Shown: positions 33,960 to 42,370 of the stretch, in pieces | Numbering within the stretch: position 1 is the first letter of the stretch | How the letters are laid out: the number at the start of each line of letters is the position of its first letter | Assembly (NCBI RefSeq): GCF_016464385.1 | Contig: NZ_JADMLH010000016.1 | Coordinates: 153,533-217,532 of the forward strand | Direction of reading: 5' to 3' | Length of the DNA: 64,000 nucleotides | Origin: Nucisporomicrobium flavum | GTDB taxonomy: Bacteria > Actinomycetota > Actinomycetes > Mycobacteriales > Micromonosporaceae | Notes under the pieces: model-generated | What the model saw: only the letters and a program-made list of their open reading frames with translations | Database searches by the model: none | What the model was told of the DNA's origin: nothing | Made by a program: the position numbers and the translations under genes

Positions 33960-34604
33960 TCAGCGGCTCGTGGCGTCGGGACGCGAGCCCGCGACGTCGC
34001 TGTCGTGGTCATTGATCTTCTGGGACGGCACCTTGGGGTCGGTGTCCGGGGTGGCCGCGCCCTCCGACTTGACCGGATTCTCCCCGAGCAGGTCGGCGAA
34101 GAGCGCACGGTAGTGCACGAGCGCCTGGCGCAGGTCCTCGGTGTCGGCCTCGCCGCTCTTGCTGCGCTCGCTGATCGCGTGAGCGTCACGGTAGTGCCCG
34201 AGCGTGCGCGCGTGCGCCACCGACAGGTTGGCGAGCTGGTCGTCGTAGTCGCCGGTGGGGTAGCCGCGCTCGGCGATCAGGCGGGTCACCAGCTCGTCGG
34301 CGGTGGAGACGGCCTGCTCCGGCGCGTCCACGAACTGGATCTGCACTTCCTCCCAGGCCACCGAGTACTTGGCCTTCGACTCCGCCGACAGCGGCCTGAG
34401 CTCGAGCTCGGCGTGCCGCTTCTGGCGCTCCAGCAGCTCCCGTTCGCCCTCGGCGCGGCTGTCCGCGTCGCCGACCACCCGGTCGTACTCGGGTCCGAAC
34501 GTCTTCTGCAGCTTCTTGCGGCGGCCGGCGCGGACCCCGAACACGATGGCGGCGACCAGCAGCAGCACGAGGACGATGAGAATGATCACGATTGTGGGGG
34601 ACAT
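33960..34604 (-). CDS. Membrane-anchored protein with the paralogous WxxVQxxFVDxP module
   Basis: A 214-residue protein. One N-terminal membrane helix (TIVIILIVLVLLLVAAIVFGV) is followed by a basic stop-transfer stretch (RAGRRKKLQK), a charged helix, and the module AWEEVQIQFVDAPEQAVSTADELV...HYRALFADLL. That module aligns with the C-terminus of the adjacent downstream protein. Together they look like an anchor and a soluble partner. No function is known. The gene opens the operon and is separated from the zinc-ribbon ORF by 48 bases. Confidence 0.82.
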   Translation of the reverse strand: MSPTIVIILIVLVLLLVAAIVFGVRAGRRKKLQKTFGPEYDRVVGDADSRAEGERELLERQKRHAELELRPLSAESKAKYSVAWEEVQIQFVDAPEQAVSTADELVTRLIAERGYPTGDYDDQLANLSVAHARTLGHYRDAHAISERSKSGEADTEDLRQALVHYRALFADLLGENPVKSEGAATPDTDPKVPSQKINDHDSDVAGSRPDATSR

Positions 34605-34652
34605 CGGTCTCCTCCTTCTTCCCTCGGAGGTATTCCCACGTCGGCGGGGTCG

Positions 34653-34859
34653 TCAACCGCAGATCGGGCAGCCGACGTGAAAACCGCTTCTGTCCGGTGC
34701 CGGACTCCCCGCGATCGGCTCCGGCGCATGCCAATCTCCCGTACAGAAAGGACATACAACCTTCTTACGGTACGGAGCGGAACTGGCCGCGATCGCCGCC
34801 ATTCCGTATTCTTCCCGCCAGGCGCGCAGCTCATCGACGGTCGTTGACGTGTCAAGCAT
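34653..34859 (-). CDS. Zinc-ribbon microprotein
   Basis: A 68-residue candidate beginning MLDTSTTVDELRAWREEYGMAA and ending with two CxxC knuckles (CPFC and CPIC) spaced about 27 residues apart, enough to bind one Zn2+. The ribosome binding site is weak (GGAAG touching the ATG), so the start is uncertain. It is divergent from the conservon sensor kinase across 48 bases. No family is recognised. Confidence 0.5.
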   Translation of the reverse strand: MLDTSTTVDELRAWREEYGMAAIAASSAPYRKKVVCPFCTGDWHAPEPIAGSPAPDRSGFHVGCPICG

Positions 34860-34907
34860 CTTCCAGGGCTGCGCGCGCTGTCCTGCGTACCCCTCGGGCG
34901 GAGGCTG

Positions 34908-37900
34908 ATGAGAACCCGCAACTGGTCGATCCGGTCGAAGATCATCGCGCTCGTCGCGGTGCCCCTCGCCGCGCTCCTCGCGCTCTGGGCCTTCGCCACG
35001 ACCATCACCGCCGGCCCGGCGCTGAACCTGCTGTCGGCGCAGACGCTGCTCGATACGGTCGGTACGCCCGGCGAGGTCCTCATGGGCGAGATCCAGCGGG
35101 AACGCCGCCTCTCGGTGGAGTTCCTCGCCGCCCCGGACGCCGCCGTCGACAAGCTCACCGCCCAGCGCGCCGCCACCGACCGCGCCGCGGCCGACTTCCG
35201 CCGCACCGCCGGCAGCCAGGACGCCCGGGACGCCGCCGGCGCCACCCTCGAGTCCCGCATCCGCCAGGTCTTCAGCGACCTCGACAGCCTGCCGACCGCG
35301 CGCGGCTACATCGACCGCCGGGAGATCGACGTCGTCGGCGCCCAGAACCTCTACAACGGCATCGTGGACTCCGGCTTCCAGATGTTCTCGGCCACCGCCA
35401 CCTTCGGCGACGAGCGCGTCGACCGCGAGATCCGCGCCCTCACCACCGTGGGACGCGGCCAGGAATACCTCAGCAGGGTCGACTCGCTGCTCGCCGGCGC
35501 CCATGCGGGCGGCAAGCTCGGCGACGAGAGCCGCACCGAGATGCTGCAGGCGATCGGCACCTCCCGGTTCCTGTTCACCCAGGGCGTCAACGACCTGCCC
35601 GAGCGGGACCGCACCGCGTACCAGCGGCTCAGCCGGGGGGCCGCCTTCAACCGGCTGCAGGAGCTGCAGAACCAGCTCCTCTCCTCGAGCCAGGTCGGTG
35701 CGACCGCCCCGGTCAGCGCGGAGGCGTGGCAGCCGGCGTACGACACCACGGCGCAGCAGCTGCGCGCCTTCGAGATCAACGCCACCGACTCGCTCGCCGA
35801 GGACGCGAAACCCGTCGCGGTCGGCGTCCTCGTCCGCCTGGGCATCGCCGGCCTGCTCGGGCTGCTCGCGCTCGTCGCCACGATCCTCGTGTCCGTACGG
35901 GTCGGCCGCTCCATCGTCGGCCGCCTGATCCGGCTGCGCCGCGAGGCGCTGGAGATGGCCGGCGAGCGGCTGCCCACGGTGGTCAAGCGCCTGCAGCGTG
36001 GCGAGGCCGTCGACGTGGACGTGGAGACCCCGCCGCTGGAGTACGGCCGCGACGAGATCGGCCAGCTCGGCCGCGCCTTCAACGAGGTCCAGCGCACGGC
36101 GGTGCAGTCGGCGGTCGAGGAAGCCGCCGTCCGCCGCGGCATCAACGAGGTGTTCCTCAACATCGCCCGGCGCAGCCAGACGCTGCTGCACCGGCAGCTC
36201 GCCCTGCTCGACAAGATGGAGCGGCGCGAGACCGAGCCGCAGGAGCTGGAGGACCTCTACCGGGTCGACCACCTCGCCACCCGCATGCGCCGCCACGCCG
36301 AGGACCTCGTCATCCTCGCCGGCGCGGCGCCGGGCCGCGGCTGGCGCAACCCGGTGCCGCTGATCGACGTCGTCCGCGGCGCGATCAGCGAGGTCGAGGA
36401 CTACAAGCGCATCGACATCGTCTCCGTCGAGTCCTCGGCCGTGCTCGGCCGCGCGGTCGGCGACGTCATCCACCTGCTCGCCGAGCTGCTGGAGAACGCG
36501 GCGTCGTTCTCACCCCCGCAGACCCGGGTCACGGTGGTGGGACAGATCCTGCCCAACGGGTACGCCGTCGAGATCGAGGACCGCGGCCTCGGCATGTCCG
36601 CCGACGCGATCGCCGAGGCCAACCGCAAGCTGCTCGAGCCGCCGGACTTCGACCCCGCGGACAGCGCCCGGCTCGGCCTCTTCGTGGTGGCCCAGCTGGC
36701 CGCCCGGCACGGCATCCGGGTGTCGCTGCGGGCCAGCGCGTACGCCGGCATCACCGCGATCGTGCTCGTCCCCGGCGAGCTCGTCACCGCGGCCCCGCCC
36801 GGCCCCGGCGCCCCGGCCGCCCTCACCGCGGGACCGGCCACCGCGGACGAGTCCTGGGACCGTCCCATCCTCGGCAGCGGCACCGACGACCCGTCCCGCA
36901 GCTCGCTCGCCGCGCTGCAGTGGCAGGGCACCGAGGAGCTGCAGTCCATCCCGGTCACCGGTCCCGCAGCAAAGATCAACGGCGTGGCCCTCGAGGGTAC
37001 GGTCACCGCACCCGGAGACCACCTCCCGGGAGATTCCCGCGACCCCGCCGACCCGACCGGCCCGACACCCAGCGCGGTCGTCGACGGCCTCACCGCCGAC
37101 GGCCTGGTCCAGCGCCGCCGCACGGTCCCCCGCCGCCGCAGGAACGCCCCGGCCGAGCCCCCCGCCCAGCTCCCACCCAACCTGACGGCCCCGACCGGCC
37201 TCGCCGGCATGCCGGGCGCCATCCCGCTCGGCCCAGCAGGCCCGGCGGGCCCGGCCATCCCGCTCGGCCCAGCAGGCCCAGCAGGCCCGGTCGAGGGCGG
37301 CGCCAACGGTCACCCCGGCAACGGCCGCGTCCTCGACGGCACGCCCGCCTCCGGCCTCGTGCACGGCGACGCGCCCACAGTCCTCCCGGGAAGCGGCGAC
37401 CCGGGCCCGACCCCGCCGAACGGCCCGGCGCCGACCCGCATCCCGTCACCCCGCACCGCCCCGGACGCCGCGCCGCCCGCGACCCGGGCCGCGCCGGCTG
37501 CGCCCGCGACTCCGGCCGCGCCGCCCGCGACCGCGGCCGCGCCACCTGCGCCCGCGACCCCGGCCGCGCCGCCCGCGACCGCCAGCCCGGAGGGCGGCGC
37601 GCCGGCCGCCGCTGAGGCCGCGCCGAACTCCGCCGAGGCCCTGCTGCCGCGCCGGGTCCGGCAGGCCAGCCTGGCGCCGCAGCTCCGCGGCCCGGTGGCC
37701 GACCGTCCGGAGGCCGCGACGGTCCGCTCGCCGGACGAGGTCCGGAGCATGATGAGCGCCCTGCAGAGCGGCACGACCCGCGGCCGCCGGGAAGCTGCCG
37801 CGCTGGCCACCGGATCGACGCCGGTGCCCCTGAGTGAAGACATAACTGCTGGTAGTGAGCGGAATGGGGGAGAGGGGGAGCGGTCCGCGACCGAAACTGA

Positions 37901-38051
37901 CAAACAGCAGACGGGAGGGGGGCCGACGTGGTCCGAGGCGGCTACCGTCACCTTCCCGGCTGTGCGGGATTCCGCGGCCGGCACCGACGGCAGCACGGAT
38001 CCCGCGCCCGGCGACAAGCACCAGAACCACCGGCTGGAGAAGGACGCATAA
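34908..38051 (+). CDS. cvnA: Conservon sensor histidine kinase with nitrate/nitrite-sensing (NIT) domain
   Basis: A 1047-residue membrane kinase. The first helix (residues 11-35) and the second (about 302-332) bracket an extracytoplasmic NIT domain rich in helices. A HAMP-like segment, a region INEVFLNIARRSQTLLHRQLALLDKMERRE (typical of CvnA dimerisation), and an HATPase domain with N box IHLLAELLENAASFSPP, G1 EDRGLGMS and G2 RLGLFVVAQLAARHGI follow. The C-terminal 420 residues are Pro/Ala-rich with GPAGPAGP and AAPPATA repeats. It lacks a clear phosphorylatable His, which is common in this family. It heads a four-gene conservon and may hold a G-protein-like complex at the membrane. Confidence 0.93.
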   Translation: MRTRNWSIRSKIIALVAVPLAALLALWAFATTITAGPALNLLSAQTLLDTVGTPGEVLMGEIQRERRLSVEFLAAPDAAVDKLTAQRAATDRAAADFRRTAGSQDARDAAGATLESRIRQVFSDLDSLPTARGYIDRREIDVVGAQNLYNGIVDSGFQMFSATATFGDERVDREIRALTTVGRGQEYLSRVDSLLAGAHAGGKLGDESRTEMLQAIGTSRFLFTQGVNDLPERDRTAYQRLSRGAAFNRLQELQNQLLSSSQVGATAPVSAEAWQPAYDTTAQQLRAFEINATDSLAEDAKPVAVGVLVRLGIAGLLGLLALVATILVSVRVGRSIVGRLIRLRREALEMAGERLPTVVKRLQRGEAVDVDVETPPLEYGRDEIGQLGRAFNEVQRTAVQSAVEEAAVRRGINEVFLNIARRSQTLLHRQLALLDKMERRETEPQELEDLYRVDHLATRMRRHAEDLVILAGAAPGRGWRNPVPLIDVVRGAISEVEDYKRIDIVSVESSAVLGRAVGDVIHLLAELLENAASFSPPQTRVTVVGQILPNGYAVEIEDRGLGMSADAIAEANRKLLEPPDFDPADSARLGLFVVAQLAARHGIRVSLRASAYAGITAIVLVPGELVTAAPPGPGAPAALTAGPATADESWDRPILGSGTDDPSRSSLAALQWQGTEELQSIPVTGPAAKINGVALEGTVTAPGDHLPGDSRDPADPTGPTPSAVVDGLTADGLVQRRRTVPRRRRNAPAEPPAQLPPNLTAPTGLAGMPGAIPLGPAGPAGPAIPLGPAGPAGPVEGGANGHPGNGRVLDGTPASGLVHGDAPTVLPGSGDPGPTPPNGPAPTRIPSPRTAPDAAPPATRAAPAAPATPAAPPATAAAPPAPATPAAPPATASPEGGAPAAAEAAPNSAEALLPRRVRQASLAPQLRGPVADRPEAATVRSPDEVRSMMSALQSGTTRGRREAAALATGSTPVPLSEDITAGSERNGGEGERSATETDKQQTGGGPTWSEAATVTFPAVRDSAAGTDGSTDPAPGDKHQNHRLEKDA

Positions 38052-38468
38052 GTGGCACAGACGACGAACCAGAGCGCCAACCTCACCTGGCTCCTCGACG
38101 ACCTCGTCGAGCGGGTGCCGTCGGCGCAGCAGGCGGTGGTCCTCTCCGCCGACGGGCTCCTGCTCGGCGCGTCGGCCGGGATGACCCGGGAGGACGCCGA
38201 GCACCTCTCGGCCATGGCCGCCGGGTTCCAGAGCCTCGCCAAGGGCGCCAGCCGGCACTTCGGCGCCGGGCCCGTACGCCAGACCGTCGTCGAGATGGAG
38301 GAGGCGTTCCTCTTCGTGACGGCCGCCGGGCTGGGCGCGTGCCTCGCCGTGCTGGCCGAGAGCGACGCCGACCTGGGGCTCATCGCGTACGAGATGGCCA
38401 TGCTCGTCACCCGGGTCGGCCAGACGATGGACGCCCCCGTTCGGCTCCCCGGGTCCGATGCCCGCTGA
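38052..38468 (+). CDS. cvnB: Conservon roadblock/LC7 protein
   Basis: A 138-residue roadblock/LC7 protein from a GTG that directly follows the kinase stop (TAA-GTG). The fold marks are LTWLLDDLVERVPSAQQAVVLSADGLLLGASAGMTREDAEHLSAMAAGFQSLA and FLFVTAAGLGACLAVLAESDADLGLIAYEMAMLV. It is expected to act as the GTPase-activating or scaffold partner of the small GTPase encoded two genes on. Its end overlaps the start of the DUF742 gene. Confidence 0.95.
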   Translation: MAQTTNQSANLTWLLDDLVERVPSAQQAVVLSADGLLLGASAGMTREDAEHLSAMAAGFQSLAKGASRHFGAGPVRQTVVEMEEAFLFVTAAGLGACLAVLAESDADLGLIAYEMAMLVTRVGQTMDAPVRLPGSDAR

Positions 38469-38844
38469 CCCCATGCGTGCGCCGCACGACTGGCTGGACC
38501 ACGAGGCGGGCCCGGTCGTCCGCCCGTACGCGATGACCCAGGGCCGGGTGGCACCCGCCGGCGGCGAGTTCGACCTGCTCGCGTTCGTGGTCGCGACGAT
38601 GCCGGACGTGCCCCCGTCGCCCTCGCTGCAACCGGAGCATCACGCACTCGTCGGCGCGGCGTGGGAGCCCACGTCCGTTGTCGAACTAGCCTCCAAACTG
38701 GACCTCGCCATCGGGGTCGTCCGAGTTCTGCTGGGTGATCTACGCTCGGCGGGCCTCATTTCGCTCTACGAGCCACCAGCGGCCACCCAGCCGCATGACG
38801 TCGACGTACTCAAGGCGGTTGTCAATGGACTCCGTGCGCTCTGA
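38458..38844 (+). CDS. cvnC: Conservon DUF742 protein
   Basis: A 128-residue DUF742 protein, with VVRPYAMTQGRVAPAGGEFDLLAFVV and a winged-helix-like C-terminal half (VVELASKLDLAIGVVRVLLGDLRSAGLISLYEP). It overlaps the roadblock gene by 11 bases; ATG 38473 is an alternative start. The family bridges the roadblock protein and the GTPase in conservons, and its C-terminal half could bind DNA. Confidence 0.93.
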   Translation: MPADPMRAPHDWLDHEAGPVVRPYAMTQGRVAPAGGEFDLLAFVVATMPDVPPSPSLQPEHHALVGAAWEPTSVVELASKLDLAIGVVRVLLGDLRSAGLISLYEPPAATQPHDVDVLKAVVNGLRAL

Positions 38845-39421
38845 CCGTGACGGCGCGCGCTCGCGCATCCCGGTCGCGCTCAAGATCCTCATCGCCGGCG
38901 GGTTCGGTGCGGGCAAGACCACGATGGTCGGCTCGGTCAGCGAGATCCGGCCGTTGCAGACCGAGGAAGTGCTCACCGGCGCGGACGGCGCCGACGACAC
39001 CTCCGGCGTGGAAAGCAAGCGGACCACGACGGTGACGATGGACTTCGGCCGCATCACCATCACCGAGGACCTGCAGCTCTACCTGTTCGGCACCCCCGGG
39101 CAGGACCGCTTCTGGTTCCTCTGGGACGAGCTGTCCCAGGGCGCCCTGGGTGCGGTGGTGCTCGCGGACACCCGCCGCCTCGCCGACTGCTTCCCGTCGA
39201 TCGACTACTTCGAGCAGCGCGGCACCCCGTTCGTGGTGGCGGTCAACTGCTTCGACGAGCGCCGCTTCGGGGCGGAGGCGATCGCCCGGGCCCTCGACCT
39301 CGACCCGGAGGTCCCGGTCGTGGAGTTCGACGCCCGCCAGCCGGTGGCGGCCCGCAACGTGCTGATCGAGCTGGTCGAGTACGTCGCGCGCCGGCAGCTG
39401 GCGGCAGCCGGAGCCCGCTGA
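38825..39421 (+). CDS. cvnD: Conservon small GTPase
   Basis: A 198-residue Ras-like GTPase starting inside the end of the DUF742 gene (20-base overlap). Motifs: G1 GGFGAGKTT, G2 Thr in the KRTTTVTMDFG segment, G3 FGTPGQDRFWF (in place of DxxGQ), and a G4 position NCFD. These bacterial GTPases (MglA-like) work with the roadblock protein. The gene ends 231 bases before the convergent SARP gene, and the space is filled by a minisatellite. Confidence 0.95.
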   Translation: MDSVRSDRDGARSRIPVALKILIAGGFGAGKTTMVGSVSEIRPLQTEEVLTGADGADDTSGVESKRTTTVTMDFGRITITEDLQLYLFGTPGQDRFWFLWDELSQGALGAVVLADTRRLADCFPSIDYFEQRGTPFVVAVNCFDERRFGAEAIARALDLDPEVPVVEFDARQPVAARNVLIELVEYVARRQLAAAGAR

Positions 39422-39435
39422 CCCGCCGGCTCGCT

Positions 39436-39583
39436 GAAGCCGGCCGCGGGTGCCGGGAAGCCGGCCGCGGCTCGGAAGCCGGCCGCGGCTCGGGAAGCGG
39501 GCCGCGGCTCGGGAAGCCGGCCGCAGGGCCGGGGAGCCCGAGGAAGCCGGCCGCGGGCCCAGGTGTCAGGGGAAGCCGGCCGC
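39436..39583. repeat. GC-rich minisatellite, seven copies of GAAGCCGGCCGC-type core
   Basis: Cores begin at 39436, 39457, 39475, 39494 (variant GAAGCGGGCCGC), 39513, 39543 and 39572, spaced 18-30 bases. GCCGGC at each core is self-complementary, so both strands can form many short hairpins. The array fills the gap between the stops of the convergent GTPase and SARP genes and may end transcription from both sides. Confidence 0.8.
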
Positions 39584-39651
39584 AGGGCGCGGGCTCGGGA
39601 CATCGGCTGCGGGACCGCGGGGCGACGGGTCGGGCGGGTCGGGCGGGTCGG

Positions 39652-41328
39652 TCAGTGTTGCTGGTAGTGCCCGCCCCAGGGCGTCGCGACCGGCCCGGGG
39701 GCCGGCGGGACGCAGATCAGCCGTGACCCGATCCGGTGCAGCGTCCGCGACGACAGCAGCCCTCGCACGATCAGCTCCTCCGGCTGCGCGTACGGCCGCT
39801 CGAACCGCGCGATGACGATCCGGTGGGCCAGGTCCGGGGTGACGCCGGGCAGCCGGGCGAGCTCGTGTCCCGGGGCATGGTTGAGGTCGATCAGCCCGCC
39901 GTCGTCGATGTGCCGGACCAGGTCGGGCCGGCCGACGCCGAGCTGCCGGGCCCGGGCCGGGTCGAAGGCGACGAACTGGCGGGCCTGTTCGCGTAGCACC
40001 CGGTTGCGCGGGGTGTCGCCGGGGTGCGCGGCGACGACGCCACCGTGGATGGCCGCTATCAGCGCGGTGGTCGCGAAGAGGCCGAAGCCGATGGTTTCGG
40101 CGGTGCTCAGGTTGGGGCTGTCGACGGGAGTGGGGTCGATCATGGCGATGGTGAACGAGGCGACGAAGAGCAGCGCGTAGCCGGCCGCGTACGCGAATTG
40201 GCGGTTGTCACGGCGCCGGAGGCCGGCGTACACGAAGTACATCCAGCTGCCGAACGAGCACACCAGGATCGGCAGCAGTGACGCAATGAGGACCTCGCCG
40301 ATGGGGAAGCGTCGCTTGGGCGGCGGCGGAAGCGGCGGCACCGAATGCGGCGAGGACGGCTGAGCCGAGAAAGGCGACGAGGAGGACGAGTACGAGAAGG
40401 GCCCCGAGTACGGCGGCGGTGAGGACGGCGGCGGCTGGCCCCATGAGGGGGGCGGCGGCGTCGTCACGGTGACGTCCGGCGGCACGTACTGCTGGATGAA
40501 GGCCGACGGCGGTGGGGCCGGGATGTCGTCGCTGTCCGCCCACGGGTCGACCGGTTCGGCGTAGAACGCCTCGCCGCGCAGGATCCGCCGGTGGGTCTCC
40601 TGCATCTTCTCGCCGGGCTCAGCCCCGAACTCCTCCAGGAAGTACTCGCGCGCGTCGCGGAACGCGGCCAGCGCCTCGGCTTGCCGCCCGTCCTGGTGCA
40701 GGGCGATCATCAGTTGCGCGCGGAGGCCCTCGCGCAGCGGGAACTCCTCGACGAGGCGTACCAGATCGGGCATGACGCCGGTGTGGTTGCCGCGCGCGAC
40801 CTCGATCTCGGCCCATTTCTCCCAGGCCGTCGCCTTGGCTTCGGTGAGCCGGGTGCGGGCGGCGTCGAAGACCGGGCCGCTCAGGCCGGCGAGCGCCTCG
40901 CCCCGCCAGAGCGCGAGCGACCGCCGCAGGGTCTCCGTCGCCTCGGCGAGCTGACCGGCCTTGCGCTGGGTGGACGCGGTGGCCAGCCCGGCCTGGAACC
41001 GGTCGGCGTCGATCGCTTCCGGCCCGGTGTGCAGCACGTACCCGCCGGTGGTGAGCGCGAGCAGGTCGCCCGGGGTGCGCGGCGACCTGTCCGGGTCGAG
41101 CACGCGGCGCAGGCCGGCCACGTACTTCTGCACGACGTTCGCCCCGTTCTCCGGCGGCTCGTCGCCCCACACCGCGTCGACGATCTGGTGGACCGGTACG
41201 GGCCGCCCGGCGTTGAGCAGCAGCACCGCCAGCACCGCGCGCTGTTTCGCCGGTCCGAGCTCCAGCGCCTCGTCGCCGCGCAGGGCGCGCAGCTCGCCGA
41301 GGAGCTGGTATTCCAGCGCGGGGCCCAC
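39652..41328 (-). CDS. Membrane-bound SARP/BTAD regulator with C-terminal helix-hairpin-helix
   Basis: About 558 residues from the GTG at 41328, which has AAAGGGGG 8 bases upstream; an in-frame ATG at 41415 adds an unlikely leader. Residues 1-90 are an OmpR-type winged helix (YQLLGELRALRG...AKQRAVLAVLLLNAG) and 95-240 the BTAD. Then comes a Pro/Ser-rich linker (about 270-345), three membrane helices (IGEVLIASLLPILVCSFGS, FAYAAGYALLFVASFTIAMI, IGFGLFATTALIAAI) and a C-terminal helix-hairpin-helix (IDLNHAPGHELARLPGVTPDLA). The SARP part would bind DNA from the membrane surface. Both ends look nucleic-acid-binding. The divergent lipoprotein gene is a candidate target. Confidence 0.85.
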   Translation of the reverse strand: MGPALEYQLLGELRALRGDEALELGPAKQRAVLAVLLLNAGRPVPVHQIVDAVWGDEPPENGANVVQKYVAGLRRVLDPDRSPRTPGDLLALTTGGYVLHTGPEAIDADRFQAGLATASTQRKAGQLAEATETLRRSLALWRGEALAGLSGPVFDAARTRLTEAKATAWEKWAEIEVARGNHTGVMPDLVRLVEEFPLREGLRAQLMIALHQDGRQAEALAAFRDAREYFLEEFGAEPGEKMQETHRRILRGEAFYAEPVDPWADSDDIPAPPPSAFIQQYVPPDVTVTTPPPPSWGQPPPSSPPPYSGPFSYSSSSSPFSAQPSSPHSVPPLPPPPKRRFPIGEVLIASLLPILVCSFGSWMYFVYAGLRRRDNRQFAYAAGYALLFVASFTIAMIDPTPVDSPNLSTAETIGFGLFATTALIAAIHGGVVAAHPGDTPRNRVLREQARQFVAFDPARARQLGVGRPDLVRHIDDGGLIDLNHAPGHELARLPGVTPDLAHRIVIARFERPYAQPEELIVRGLLSSRTLHRIGSRLICVPPAPGPVATPWGGHYQQH

Positions 41329-41475
41329 CCGAGGCACCCCCTTTGACCTGCTAAGACGTGGAACGGCAGCGAAACGGCAGCCGGCAGCAGCATAGCGGCA
41401 GCGACACGGCAGCACTGTCCCTCAGTCTTCAGGGCGTCACCGCAGAAGACCCCTCATGCGCAAAGGACTAAGACA

Positions 41476-42279
41476 ATGAACGTTCGTAAGGTGCGACTGG
41501 CCGGTTTCGGCGCGCTGCTGGCCCTCGGCGGCGTGGCCATGGGCGGGTGCGGTGTCGCCGACGCGGTGAAGGAAGCCGCCTCGCCTGCGCCGGCCACGCC
41601 GGAGGACACGTTGATGCACGCGCTGCCGGACTTCTCGACGGGCCCGTTCCACTTCACCGTGAAGGGCGGCACGCAGCCGATGACCGGGGTGCTGGACGCC
41701 AAGAAGAAGAGCTACCGGATCGATGTGAGCCAGAAGGACCCCGACCTGGGCTTCACCTTGACGATGAAGTTCCTGGTGGTCCGGGAGAAGTCCTGGATCA
41801 AGGTCGACTTCAAGGGTACGGAGGGCCTGACCGGTTTCCCGAAGCTGCCGAAGAAGTGGCTGCTCGTGGATCCCACCAAGGTCGAGGACACCGAGGACGC
41901 GCCGCTGTCGTACGACAACGAGACCGATCCCGGGGAGGCCGGGGCGGTCCTGCGGGCGATCGTGGACGTCAAGCAGACGGGCACGGGCACGTACGAGGGC
42001 ACCACGGATCTCACGAAGCAGGGCGAGGCGGGGATCGTGGGGGACTCCACCCTCAAGGCGCTCGGCGACCGGGCGAAGGCGGTGCCGTTCGAGGCCACCG
42101 TCGACGCGCAGGGGCGGCTGACCCGTACCGTCGTCAAGATCCCCGCGGCCGGCAAGGTGAAGGCGGCCCGCTACGAGGTCGTCTACGACCAGTACGGCAG
42201 CGCCGGGTCGCCCACCGAGCCGGCCGCCGCCGAGCAGCAGAAGGCGCCGAAGGCCGCGTACGAGATGTTGAACGCCTGA
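41476..42279 (+). CDS. LppX/LprAFG-family lipoprotein
   Basis: A 267-residue lipoprotein with lipobox MGGC, a short Ala/Pro tether, and a half-barrel beta domain (PFHFTVKGGTQPMTGVLDAKKKSYRIDVSQ...FLVVREKSWIKVDFKG) of the LppX_LprAFG type, which carries lipids or lipoglycans in mycobacteria. The C-terminal half (GTYEGTTDLTK, FEATVDAQGRLTRTVVKIP) is standard for the family. It is divergent from the membrane SARP, whose DNA-binding domain may control it. Confidence 0.85.
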   Translation: MNVRKVRLAGFGALLALGGVAMGGCGVADAVKEAASPAPATPEDTLMHALPDFSTGPFHFTVKGGTQPMTGVLDAKKKSYRIDVSQKDPDLGFTLTMKFLVVREKSWIKVDFKGTEGLTGFPKLPKKWLLVDPTKVEDTEDAPLSYDNETDPGEAGAVLRAIVDVKQTGTGTYEGTTDLTKQGEAGIVGDSTLKALGDRAKAVPFEATVDAQGRLTRTVVKIPAAGKVKAARYEVVYDQYGSAGSPTEPAAAEQQKAPKAAYEMLNA

Positions 42280-42370
42280 AGCACGGCGGCGGTCGCGCGG
42301 GTGTACGGGGGTCCGCGCGCCCGCCGCCGATCTCGTCGCACGCCTGGAGCGGGTGTGGTGGGATCGTGGC

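Noticed and set aside
34592..37615. A 1007-codon forward frame overlapping the conservon kinase
   Set aside because: It is the wrong frame of the kinase gene; sequence is Arg/Pro-rich with no recognisable domain.
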